A stretch of DNA of 64,000 nt from an uncultured Lachnospiraceae bacterium. Lineage in GTDB: Bacteria > Bacillota > Clostridia > Lachnospirales > Lachnospiraceae. Under the pieces are notes generated by a model. That model did no database searches and was not told the origin of the DNA. It worked only from the letters and a program-made list of their open reading frames with translations. The translations under genes and the position numbers were made by a program. Of the stretch, positions 46,401 through 53,865 are shown piece after piece. Position 1 is the stretch's first letter, and every line of letters begins with the position of its first letter. The stretch lies in the NCBI GenBank assembly GCA_910580005.1, contig CAJTXH010000002.1, positions 1 through 64,000 of the forward strand, read 5' to 3'.

Positions 46401-47966
46401 TTGAAAATACGCAGCAGGCTTATTGTTGCCTTTCTTATTATGACAGTTTTCCCATTGTGCGCAGGTGCTGCCAGTTTCCACAAAACAGTGCAGATGCAGG
46501 CAGATACACTTATAGCATATTACAGCGCTGACCCTGCTGACTATGAAGGTTATGGGTTTATATTAAATCCAGTACAGGTATTATACAATATCACCTCCAA
46601 AGATTTTAATGCTATTGCAGATGTTGCAACTAGATATCCTGATAAACTTCTTGACCCTGCCACAATAAACACTATTACACGTACCCTTGCAAGCAGAGAT
46701 ACTTTTATAATTATAAGATATAAAGACAAGGAATGTTATATTGGTGATGAGGAATGTTATAACAGGATGAATGTCCTTCCATATTTTACAGAAGCAAATG
46801 TAGATAATAATTATATATCGCTTGATACTAAAAATTCCCTGTTAATACGTGGCAAAGATTTTTATTTTAATGATAGTACAGAAGGACAGTTTTACCTGGT
46901 AACTGACTTGTCAAAACTTATGCCTTACTGGAAGAATTCTTTCCATGACATTATGATATGTTTCCTCGCAATTATTGTTATAACTGGTACAATACTTATA
47001 CTCTGGCTTTACCATAGTATTGTAAAACCGCTTGATATACTCCATATTGCTACGATGCAGATAGGGGCTGGAAACCTTGACAATCCTGTACGCGTAACTT
47101 CCTCCGATGAAATCGGGGAACTTTGCTATGATTTTGAGGAAATGCGCATACGCCTTAAGTCAATACTTGAAGAAAGGATACAATATGAGAAGAATACACG
47201 TGATATGATGAGCAGCATATCACATGATTTAAAGACACCGCTTACGGCAATTAAAGGATATGCAGAAGGGCTGGCGGATGGTGTAGCAGCAACTCCTGGC
47301 AAACAGGAAAAATACCTTAAAATAATTATAGCGAAAGCTGTTGATATGACATACCTTGTAGATGAATTATCACTTTTTTCCAAAATAGAACAGAATGCAC
47401 TTCCATATAATTTTACTGTTTTAAATATTGGAGAATATTTTGAGGACTGCATTGATGAAATTGCATTTGACCTGGAAGCGCATAATATTAAAATTAGTTA
47501 TGAAAACAATACAGATGCAGATACTCTTATTACTGCTGACCCTGAACAGCTTAAACGCGTTATTAATAATATAACTGGAAATTCAGTTAAATACATGGAT
47601 AAACCAGAAGGCATTATAAGAATAACAATAAGTGATGTTATACAGCCTCCTGTTTCACCTCCTTTATACAGGCAGATTAATGAAGACGGAACAGATGTTA
47701 TACCACCAAAAACACGTGAGGAATTTATACAAGTAGAAATATCTGATAACGGCCCAGGCATTGACAGGCGCAGCCTGCCATTTATATTTGACCGCTTTTA
47801 CCGGGCTGATGCTTCACGCAACTCCTCTAAAGGCGGAAGTGGGCTTGGGCTTGCAATTGTACAGAAAATCATATCTGACCACAATGGCAGGATATGGGCA
47901 GAAAGCACAATTGGCAAAGGCACTTCTATTTATTTTACACTAAAAAAGAAACTTATAAACATATAA
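46401..47966 (+). CDS. Sensor histidine kinase
   Basis: 521 residues from a TTG with GGAG upstream. Two membrane segments (about 7-27 and 190-212) flank an extracytoplasmic sensor domain of about 160 residues. HAMP, HisKA with the phosphoacceptor His in SISHDLKTPLTAIKGYAEGLADG, and HATPase_c with NITGNSVKY, DNGPGI and GGSGLGLAIV follow. The order and residues are those of OmpR-type kinases. The response-regulator gene begins 20 bases later. Being downstream of the sugar transferase suggests envelope-linked signalling, but the signal is unknown. Confidence 0.95.
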   Translation: MKIRSRLIVAFLIMTVFPLCAGAASFHKTVQMQADTLIAYYSADPADYEGYGFILNPVQVLYNITSKDFNAIADVATRYPDKLLDPATINTITRTLASRDTFIIIRYKDKECYIGDEECYNRMNVLPYFTEANVDNNYISLDTKNSLLIRGKDFYFNDSTEGQFYLVTDLSKLMPYWKNSFHDIMICFLAIIVITGTILILWLYHSIVKPLDILHIATMQIGAGNLDNPVRVTSSDEIGELCYDFEEMRIRLKSILEERIQYEKNTRDMMSSISHDLKTPLTAIKGYAEGLADGVAATPGKQEKYLKIIIAKAVDMTYLVDELSLFSKIEQNALPYNFTVLNIGEYFEDCIDEIAFDLEAHNIKISYENNTDADTLITADPEQLKRVINNITGNSVKYMDKPEGIIRITISDVIQPPVSPPLYRQINEDGTDVIPPKTREEFIQVEISDNGPGIDRRSLPFIFDRFYRADASRNSSKGGSGLGLAIVQKIISDHNGRIWAESTIGKGTSIYFTLKKKLINI

Positions 47967-47986
47967 TTATTTAACGGAGGTACACT

Positions 47987-48676
47987 ATGAATAAAATACT
48001 TATTATCGAAGATGAGTCTTCCATTGCTGAACTTGAAAAAGATTACCTTGAGTTAAGCGGTTTTGAAGTAACAATAGAGTCTGATGGAAGTTCTGGCGCT
48101 GCACATGCAATAGATGAAGATTTTGACCTTATTATACTTGACCTTATGCTCCCTGGCATGGATGGTTTTGAAATATGCAGCCTTATAAGGGAAAAAAAGA
48201 ACACCCCTGTAATTATTGTTTCTGCTAAAAAAGACGATATTGATAAAATAAGGGGGCTTGGTATAGGCGCTGATGATTATATTACTAAACCTTTCAGCCC
48301 AAGCGAGCTTGTTGCAAGGGTCAAGGCACATCTTGCACGCTATAAACGGCTTACATCTGCTGGCACAAAGGAAAATGAAGTTATTGAGATACGAGGGCTT
48401 AAAATTGATAAAACAGCACGCCGTGTATATATAAATGGAGAGGAAAAAAGTTTTACTACTAAAGAATTTGATTTGCTCACATTCCTTGCGCAGAACCCGA
48501 ACCATGTATATTCTAAAGAAGAATTATTTAAAGAAATATGGGAGCTTGAGTCTGTTGGAGATATCGCAACAGTTACTGTACATATTAAGAAAATACGTGA
48601 AAAAATTGAAGAATCAACTGCCAAACCTCAGTATATTGAAACAATATGGGGCGTAGGCTACCGCTTTAAAATTTAA
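47987..48676 (+). CDS. OmpR/PhoB-family response regulator
   Basis: 229 residues. The receiver domain has the acidic pair in IIEDESS, D at LIILDLMLPGMDG (about residue 51), Thr/Ser and Lys in KPFSP. The C-terminal winged helix (about 130-228) has SFTTKEFDLLTFLAQNPNHVYSKEEL and VTVHIKKIREKIE. It is partner to the kinase gene just upstream. ACGGAGGTACACT precedes the ATG. Targets are unknown. Confidence 0.96.
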   Translation: MNKILIIEDESSIAELEKDYLELSGFEVTIESDGSSGAAHAIDEDFDLIILDLMLPGMDGFEICSLIREKKNTPVIIVSAKKDDIDKIRGLGIGADDYITKPFSPSELVARVKAHLARYKRLTSAGTKENEVIEIRGLKIDKTARRVYINGEEKSFTTKEFDLLTFLAQNPNHVYSKEELFKEIWELESVGDIATVTVHIKKIREKIEESTAKPQYIETIWGVGYRFKI

Positions 48677-48832
48677 TAAATTTTGGTTAAGGCTGTTTTA
48701 TAATTATTATATAAAAAGCAATTAAAATTATTTTTACAACTATCCTGAAAATGCATTTCATAATACAAATTTGCTCATTTATAGTATATACAATATTTAT
48801 ACGGTTCCTTAGGGAGTACATATATATTTTTA

Positions 48833-48971
48833 TTATTTAAAAGCTTCTGCTATTTTGCCAAGATCTTCCTTATTTGTTTCGTCAAATAAGTGGGTATAAA
48901 CCTTACCAGTAACATCTGGACTGCTATGGCCAGGCATTTTACTTATATTAATTCTGTCGCCTAAAAATTTT
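48833..48971 (-). pseudogene. Tyrosine integrase 3' remnant
   Basis: The minus strand reads FLGDRINISKMPGHSSPDV, then TGKVYTHLFDETNKEDLGKI and AEAFK before the stop. This is the C-terminus of a phage or island tyrosine recombinase with the nucleophile region VYTH. There is no catalytic Arg/His part upstream, so only the last about 45 codons remain. It lies about 165 bases from the tRNA-Gln gene; tRNA genes are common integration sites. The rest of 48677-48832 and 48972-49095 shows no gene. Confidence 0.7.
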
Positions 48972-49095
48972 ATGTGTATTTATTTTTTCTGGTTTTGTGT
49001 ATTTTGGTGGTTCTGTCATTATAATATTGTTGTATTTTTTTGAAGTTAATTTTAAATGTCTGTCAAATGTATTTTTCAAGGCTATGTATAAAATA

Positions 49096-49131
49096 AAAAA
49101 CACCTGGAAACCAGTATTTCCAAGTGTTTTT
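49096..49131 (-). terminator. Terminator of tRNA operon
   Basis: Arms AAAAACACCTGGAAA (49096-49110) and TTTCCAAGTGTTTTT (49117-49131) pair with one mismatch, next to the 3' end of tRNA-Gln on the minus strand, with a T-run beyond. Confidence 0.85.
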
Positions 49132-49135
49132 AAAA

Positions 49136-49207
49136 CTGGGCCAGCGGGATTTGAACCCACGGGTGCAGGAGTCAAAGTCCTGTGCCTTACCGCTTGGCGA
49201 TGGCCCA
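49136..49207 (-). tRNA. tRNA-Gln (TTG)
   Basis: Acceptor stem TGGGCCA pairs with TGGCCCA; anticodon loop CTTTGAC gives TTG; T-loop is GGGTTCAAATCCC. CCA is not encoded. Last gene of the five-tRNA minus-strand array. Confidence 0.93.
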
Positions 49208-49251
49208 ATGTAGTAGAAAAAAATCCCTGTTGCTGAAACAAGGATTATAAG

Positions 49252-49326
49252 GGTGGATAGAGGGATTCGAACCCTCGGCCTCCAGAGCCACAATCTGGCG
49301 CGCTAACCAACTGCGCCATACCCACC
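49252..49326 (-). tRNA. tRNA-His (GTG)
   Basis: The extra 5' G (position -1) typical of tRNA-His is present opposite C73; acceptor GTGGGTA/TATCCAC; anticodon GTG in ATTGTGGC; T-arm GGGTTCGAATCCC. Confidence 0.94.
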
Positions 49327-49365
49327 ATAAATAAATAAACCAGCAGACAACCTTGGTGCTGGCAA

Positions 49366-49439
49366 CGTGCCAGAAGGGATTCGAACCCCCGACACACGGC
49401 TTAGAAGGCCGTTGCTCTATCCAACTGAGCTACTGGCAC
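49366..49439 (-). tRNA. tRNA-Arg (TCT)
   Basis: Acceptor GTGCCAG/CTGGCAC, D-arm AGCTCAGTTGGATAGAGC, anticodon stem ACGGC/GCCGT with loop CTTCTAA (TCT), T-arm GGGTTCGAATCCC. Reads AGA codons. Confidence 0.94.
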
Positions 49440-49448
49440 ATATATAAA

Positions 49449-49519
49449 AGCGGGTGATGGGAATCGAACCCACGTATCCAGCTTGGAAGGCTGGTGTTCT
49501 ACCATTGAACTACACCCGC
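49449..49519 (-). tRNA. tRNA-Gly (TCC)
   Basis: Acceptor GCGGGTG/CACCCGC, D-arm TAGTTCAATGGTAGAA, anticodon stem CCAGC/GCTGG with loop CTTCCAA (TCC), T-arm GGGTTCGATTCCC. Confidence 0.94.
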
Positions 49520-49571
49520 ACATATATGAAAGCACCAACTTACACTTTCATTATTAAATTTACGCCACTAA

Positions 49572-49646
49572 TCGGGGTGACAGGATTCGAACCTGCGACC
49601 CCCTGATCCCAAATCAGGTACTCTAGCCAAACTGAGCCACACCCCG
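49572..49646 (-). tRNA. tRNA-Pro (TGG)
   Basis: Acceptor CGGGGTG/CACCCCG, D-arm GGCTCAGTTTGGCTAGAG, anticodon stem CCTGA/TCAGG with loop TTTGGGA (TGG), T-arm AGGTTCGAATCCT. First gene after the promoter. Confidence 0.94.
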
Positions 49647-49688
49647 TACTACTTTAATTACTTAAGTCTTACCTGTGACGCAAGTAAT

Positions 49689-49717
49689 ATTCTATATGAT
49701 GTTGCAAGATTTGTCAA
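49689..49717 (-). promoter_or_regulatory. Promoter of tRNA array
   Basis: On the minus strand TTGACA (49717-49712), 17 bases, TAGAAT (49694-49689), about 45 bases before the tRNA-Pro gene. The rest up to 49849 is AT-rich and includes the clpX upstream region. Confidence 0.75.
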
Positions 49718-49849
49718 TAACTTTTTTAAATTTTTTTCAAAAATATTATAAAAATTTTCCATTATAGAGTTGACGTGGACAGCATTATTGGAGTAATCTT
49801 ATTATATATGTATATTATGGGTTTTATATAGCAGGAATGGAGGATTATT

Positions 49850-51295
49850 ATGTCAGAGGACATTAACAATAATAACAATGATGATAAAGATTATGAAGAT
49901 GTCTGTTTTATATGCAGAAGGCCAGAAAGCAAAGCAGGTAAGATGATTCATATTCCTAATAATATTTGCATATGCAGTGATTGTATGCAAAAGACATTTA
50001 ATTCTATGGGGAATATAAATCTAAGTGGTTTCCAGGGTATGCCATATATGGACATGTTCAGTGGCGGTGTCGGTAATATGCAGGAAAATGTGCCAAAGCG
50101 CCAGAAGCTTAAAAAGAAAAAGCCTGGAACTGAAAAGAAAAAAATGCAGGAAGAAGTATTTGATATAAAACACCTTCCAGCTCCACATATTATAAAGGGT
50201 AAACTTGATGAATATGTAGTAGGCCAGGAACATGCCAAGAAGGTAATGTCTGTTGCAGTTTATAACCACTATAAGCGTGTGCTTACAGATAATTTAGAAC
50301 TAGATGATGTGGAAATAGAAAAGTCAAATATGCTTATGACAGGTCCTACAGGGTGTGGTAAAACATACCTTGTAAAAACACTTGCAAGAATACTGCAAGT
50401 ACCACTTGCAATAACTGATGCAACTTCACTTACGGAGGCTGGTTATATAGGTGATGATGTAGAAAGCGTTTTGTCAAAACTGCTTGCAGCGGCAGACAAT
50501 GATGTTGAAAAGGCGGAACATGGTATTATTTTTATAGATGAAATAGATAAAATAGCCAAAAAACGCAATACAAACAGCAGGGACGTAAGTGGTGAATCTG
50601 TACAGCAGGGTATGCTTAAACTGCTTGAGGGAAGTGATGTGGAAGTCCCTGTTGGTGCAGGAAGTAAAAATGCGATGGTTCCGCTTACTACTATTAATAC
50701 AAGAAATATTCTTTTTATATGTGGCGGGGCATTTCCAGGCCTTGAAAAAATTATTAAAAACAGGCTTAATAAACAGTCTTCTATAGGGTTTAATGCAGAG
50801 CTTAAAGATAAATATGATAAGGATGAGAATCTTTTGCAAAAAGTGGCAACAGAAGATTTACGTGAATTTGGAATGATACCTGAATTTCTTGGAAGGCTTC
50901 CAATAGTATTTGCATTACAGGCAATGACGGAGGACATGCTGGTACAAATTCTTACAAAGCCTAAGAATGCTATTTTAAAACAGTATAAAAAACTCCTTGC
51001 GCTTGATGAGGTAGACCTTGTATTTGATGATGAGGCAGTAAGGGCAGTTGCTAAAAAGTCTATAGAAAAAAAGACAGGTGCACGTGCATTAAGGGCAGTT
51101 ATAGAAGAATTTATGCTTGATATAATGTTTGAAATACCAAAGGATGATTTGATAGGAAGAGTTACAATAACAGAGGATTATATTAACAACTGTGGTGCGC
51201 CTAGGATAGAAATGCGTGGAAGTGGTGAAGCGAAAATCCTTACCCAGAGGGATATACCAGAATTTGCAGCAATAGAAGGGGATGTTTCCGTGTAA
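49850..51295 (+). CDS. clpX: ClpX-type ATPase with unusual zinc finger
   Basis: 481 residues, longer than the usual about 420. The N-terminal zinc-finger region has CFICRRPESKAG and CICSDCMQ, differing from the usual CSFCGKS...CDECI, and is followed by a basic linker (RQKLKKKKPG...KKKM, residues 85-100). The AAA+ domain has Walker A GPTGCGKT, Walker B IIFIDEIDK, sensor regions, and the ClpP-contact IGF loop (SSIGFNAE). ClpX unfolds tagged proteins for ClpP. No clpP gene is next to it, so this may be a second, Lachnospiraceae-type ClpX rather than the one linked to clpP. Confidence 0.92.
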   Translation: MSEDINNNNNDDKDYEDVCFICRRPESKAGKMIHIPNNICICSDCMQKTFNSMGNINLSGFQGMPYMDMFSGGVGNMQENVPKRQKLKKKKPGTEKKKMQEEVFDIKHLPAPHIIKGKLDEYVVGQEHAKKVMSVAVYNHYKRVLTDNLELDDVEIEKSNMLMTGPTGCGKTYLVKTLARILQVPLAITDATSLTEAGYIGDDVESVLSKLLAAADNDVEKAEHGIIFIDEIDKIAKKRNTNSRDVSGESVQQGMLKLLEGSDVEVPVGAGSKNAMVPLTTINTRNILFICGGAFPGLEKIIKNRLNKQSSIGFNAELKDKYDKDENLLQKVATEDLREFGMIPEFLGRLPIVFALQAMTEDMLVQILTKPKNAILKQYKKLLALDEVDLVFDDEAVRAVAKKSIEKKTGARALRAVIEEFMLDIMFEIPKDDLIGRVTITEDYINNCGAPRIEMRGSGEAKILTQRDIPEFAAIEGDVSV

Positions 51296-51370
51296 CTTAG
51301 CATTTATTTTTGCATATATTATAAATAAGCTAAATAATTTGGCATTTTAATATGCAGAAATGGGGAATTT

Positions 51371-51691
51371 ATGGATACTGGATGTATAGACAGGGTATAT
51401 TCTGAAGATTACCAGGATTATATTGTAGAATACTCAGGATTTCCAGGTTTTTTAGAAAGGCAGTTTGGTAATGACTGCTTCCATTTTGTAACTAACAGAT
51501 ATGCAGTTGCTTATTATTCTGGAAAGGAAGTACAAAGCGATGTAAATGGCGGTGCGTATATAGTGCCGCATTGTTATGGGCTTATGTCATCTTCCCAGGT
51601 GCTTGAAACAACAGGCGTTGCCAGGGTACAGAGGCAGCCTGCCCTTAGCTTGTATGGGAATGGTGTTATTGTGGGTTTTATTGATACGGGG
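51371..51691 (+). pseudogene. S8 subtilase, N-terminal half (split gene)
   Basis: The ATG at 51371 begins a 5' part of a CspC/Csp-like subtilase: a prodomain-like region (YIVEYSGFPGFLERQFGNDCFHF), then NGVIVGFIDTG with the catalytic Asp at residue 105. The frame is cut at 51691 by the insertion at 51692; the read-through ends 16 codons later. Removing 51692-57020 plus one CGGGG copy joins GFIDTG directly to IDYTLPAF in the same frame. The His and Ser of the triad are in the other half. Confidence 0.9.
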
Positions 51692-51766
51692 TATGGTGTC
51701 TGTTACAGAAATAGTTTACAATACAGGCTTTTAGTATAGTACATCCTTATGCCATTGGAGGGCGGA

Positions 51767-52723
51767 ATGGAAAATGAAAAATATTATAATGAAGCATTAG
51801 GGGTAATACGGGAAGTTAAAAAAGCAATAATTGGGAAGGATAGCCGTATACATCTTATTATGACTGCCATACTTGCCGGGGGACATATACTGCTTGATGA
51901 TATTCCAGGAGTTGGCAAGACAACGCTTGCTATAGCATTTGCAAAGGCAATGGCACTTGAAAATAAACGTACACAGTTTACAACAGATGTAATGCCTTCT
52001 GATATACTTGGATTTACAATGTATAATAAGGAAGATGGGAAATTTTATTACCAGACGGGTACAGTTATGTGCAATCTTTTTCTTGCTGATGAAATAAACA
52101 GGACATCCCCCAAAACACAGTCTGCATTATTGCAGGTTATGGAAGAAGGATGTGTAACTGTGGATGGCATAACAAGGAAAGTCCCTGCGCCTTTTATAGT
52201 AATAGCAACACAAAACCCTGCTGGAAGTACAGGTACGCAGCTTTTGCCAGAATCGCAGCTTGACAGGTTTATGGTATGCCTTTCAGTTGGGTATCCTTCA
52301 CTTGAAGATGAAATTGCAATAGCAAAAGGAAAAAGCAATGATATAATTAACCTTGTTGAAGAAGTTATTGATGGTGAAGAGCTTTTAAATATACGCAAAA
52401 TTGTAAATGAAGTGTACATTAAAGATGAGGTATATAAATATATATGCCTGCTTGCCAGGGAAACAAGGGTACACCCTATGATAGAGCTTGGATTAAGCCC
52501 AAGGGGCACTATTGCGCTTGCCAGTATGTCAAAGGCAGCAGCGTTTCTTAAGGGAAGGAACTATGTAATACCTGATGATACAGAGGACATATTTAATGCT
52601 GTTGCGGCACACCGTATAGTGCTTTCTTCCAAGGCACGTATATCAAAGTCCAGTGCAGAGGAAATACTTGGACAGATAAAAACAAAAGTTAAAAAGCCCC
52701 GGTCTGTAAGGAGTATTACCTAA
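51767..52723 (+). CDS. MoxR-family AAA+ ATPase
   Basis: 318 residues from the ATG with GGAGGGCGG upstream (an ATG at 51749 is weaker). Walker A IPGVGKTT, Walker B LFLADEINRTSPKTQSALLQVMEE and the sensor-like QNPAGSTGTQLLPESQLDRF are MoxR features. MoxR ATPases work with DUF58 and transglutaminase-like proteins, probably as chaperones for envelope or metal-cofactor assembly. Those two genes follow at once. It opens the operon within the inserted element. Confidence 0.93.
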   Translation: MENEKYYNEALGVIREVKKAIIGKDSRIHLIMTAILAGGHILLDDIPGVGKTTLAIAFAKAMALENKRTQFTTDVMPSDILGFTMYNKEDGKFYYQTGTVMCNLFLADEINRTSPKTQSALLQVMEEGCVTVDGITRKVPAPFIVIATQNPAGSTGTQLLPESQLDRFMVCLSVGYPSLEDEIAIAKGKSNDIINLVEEVIDGEELLNIRKIVNEVYIKDEVYKYICLLARETRVHPMIELGLSPRGTIALASMSKAAAFLKGRNYVIPDDTEDIFNAVAAHRIVLSSKARISKSSAEEILGQIKTKVKKPRSVRSIT

Positions 52724-52738
52724 ATTGGAGATAAATTA

Positions 52739-53851
52739 ATGAAGCAGTTCATATTTTATATCATATTACTGGCAGTAAGCATGTACTTAGCATTAATATA
52801 CAGGAATAATGCACTTTTAAATGCTTTTTATGGAGGTATATTTATACTGCTGTTTCTTGTTGTATTAAATATTGTTAGTATATACTGGACAGATATTTCT
52901 ATAAATACCCCAGAAAGTGTTGTACAGGCTGGAAAAGAAATCCCTGTGGAAATTGTACTAAATAATAGAGGTATAATTCCAACAGGAAGAATTGGTATTT
53001 TTATAAAAAGCTTTAATTATTATACAGGCAAAAAGGAAGTTACAAGGTTTTATGGAAGTGCAGACAGCAGCAGCTCTATAGTAACAAAATGTTATTACCA
53101 TGCAAAGACACCTGGAAGCATAGAGTTTTGCATAAAGAAAGCATGGGCAGAGGATTATCTTGGAATATTAAAACTTCCTGTTTTTAAACATGACAAGTAT
53201 GGGCATACAGTAATGGTTATACCTGTACTGTATGAAGTCCCAGTATATATAACACAAACCGTATATGATAATATTTATGAAAATGACAATTCACAAAATA
53301 TTTATACATCGCCAGACAGCATGGAAGATGGTGATATAAGACAGTATATTCCAGGTGACAGTTTAAAAAATATACACTGGAAATTATCCGCCAAATCTGG
53401 TGGACTGGTGTCAAGGCAGAAATATAGTACCGCTTCATGTATAGCTTTATTTTTTGTATGTCCGGGAAATATAGATAATGCTTATAAGAAAAGATGTTTT
53501 ATACAGGTGGTTTTGTCAATTTCTACAAGCTTAGCTGCTAATGGCTATATACATTATATCTGCTGGTATAATAAAAAAGATAATTGTATTACAAGATATA
53601 TTGTAAAGCAGGAAAGTGACTCATATTGTTTTCTGCAGGAAGGCATAAATGCAATTACTGGCAAAAAAAATCCAGATAAGGGTGTGGGCTGGATTAAGGA
53701 TATGTATGTAAGGCAATATAATGTACAGAATTATATTCCATATATTGCAATAAATACAAAGCTTGAATTATTTGCAAATGGAAAGAAAATAATCCAGTAT
53801 GATTTTAAAGATTTGAAAAATTCAATACAAAAAATAGAAATCTTATTATAA
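52739..53851 (+). CDS. DUF58 membrane protein
   Basis: 370 residues. Two N-terminal membrane segments (about 4-20 and 30-50) lead to a cytoplasm- or surface-exposed domain. The signature DIRQYIPGDSLKNIHWKLSAKS at residues 200-222 identifies DUF58, usually encoded between MoxR and a transglutaminase-like protein. The C-terminal part would be a von Willebrand A-like fold in relatives, though I see no clear MIDAS motif. The ATG at 52739 has TTGGAGATAA. Its role is unknown. Confidence 0.88.
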   Translation: MKQFIFYIILLAVSMYLALIYRNNALLNAFYGGIFILLFLVVLNIVSIYWTDISINTPESVVQAGKEIPVEIVLNNRGIIPTGRIGIFIKSFNYYTGKKEVTRFYGSADSSSSIVTKCYYHAKTPGSIEFCIKKAWAEDYLGILKLPVFKHDKYGHTVMVIPVLYEVPVYITQTVYDNIYENDNSQNIYTSPDSMEDGDIRQYIPGDSLKNIHWKLSAKSGGLVSRQKYSTASCIALFFVCPGNIDNAYKKRCFIQVVLSISTSLAANGYIHYICWYNKKDNCITRYIVKQESDSYCFLQEGINAITGKKNPDKGVGWIKDMYVRQYNVQNYIPYIAINTKLELFANGKKIIQYDFKDLKNSIQKIEILL

Positions 53852-53865
53852 AACAAAGGGGGATT

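Noticed and set aside
48948..49293. Open frames across the tRNA-Gln/His region
   Set aside because: The tRNA genes explain the sequence; the frames have no RBS and cross terminators.
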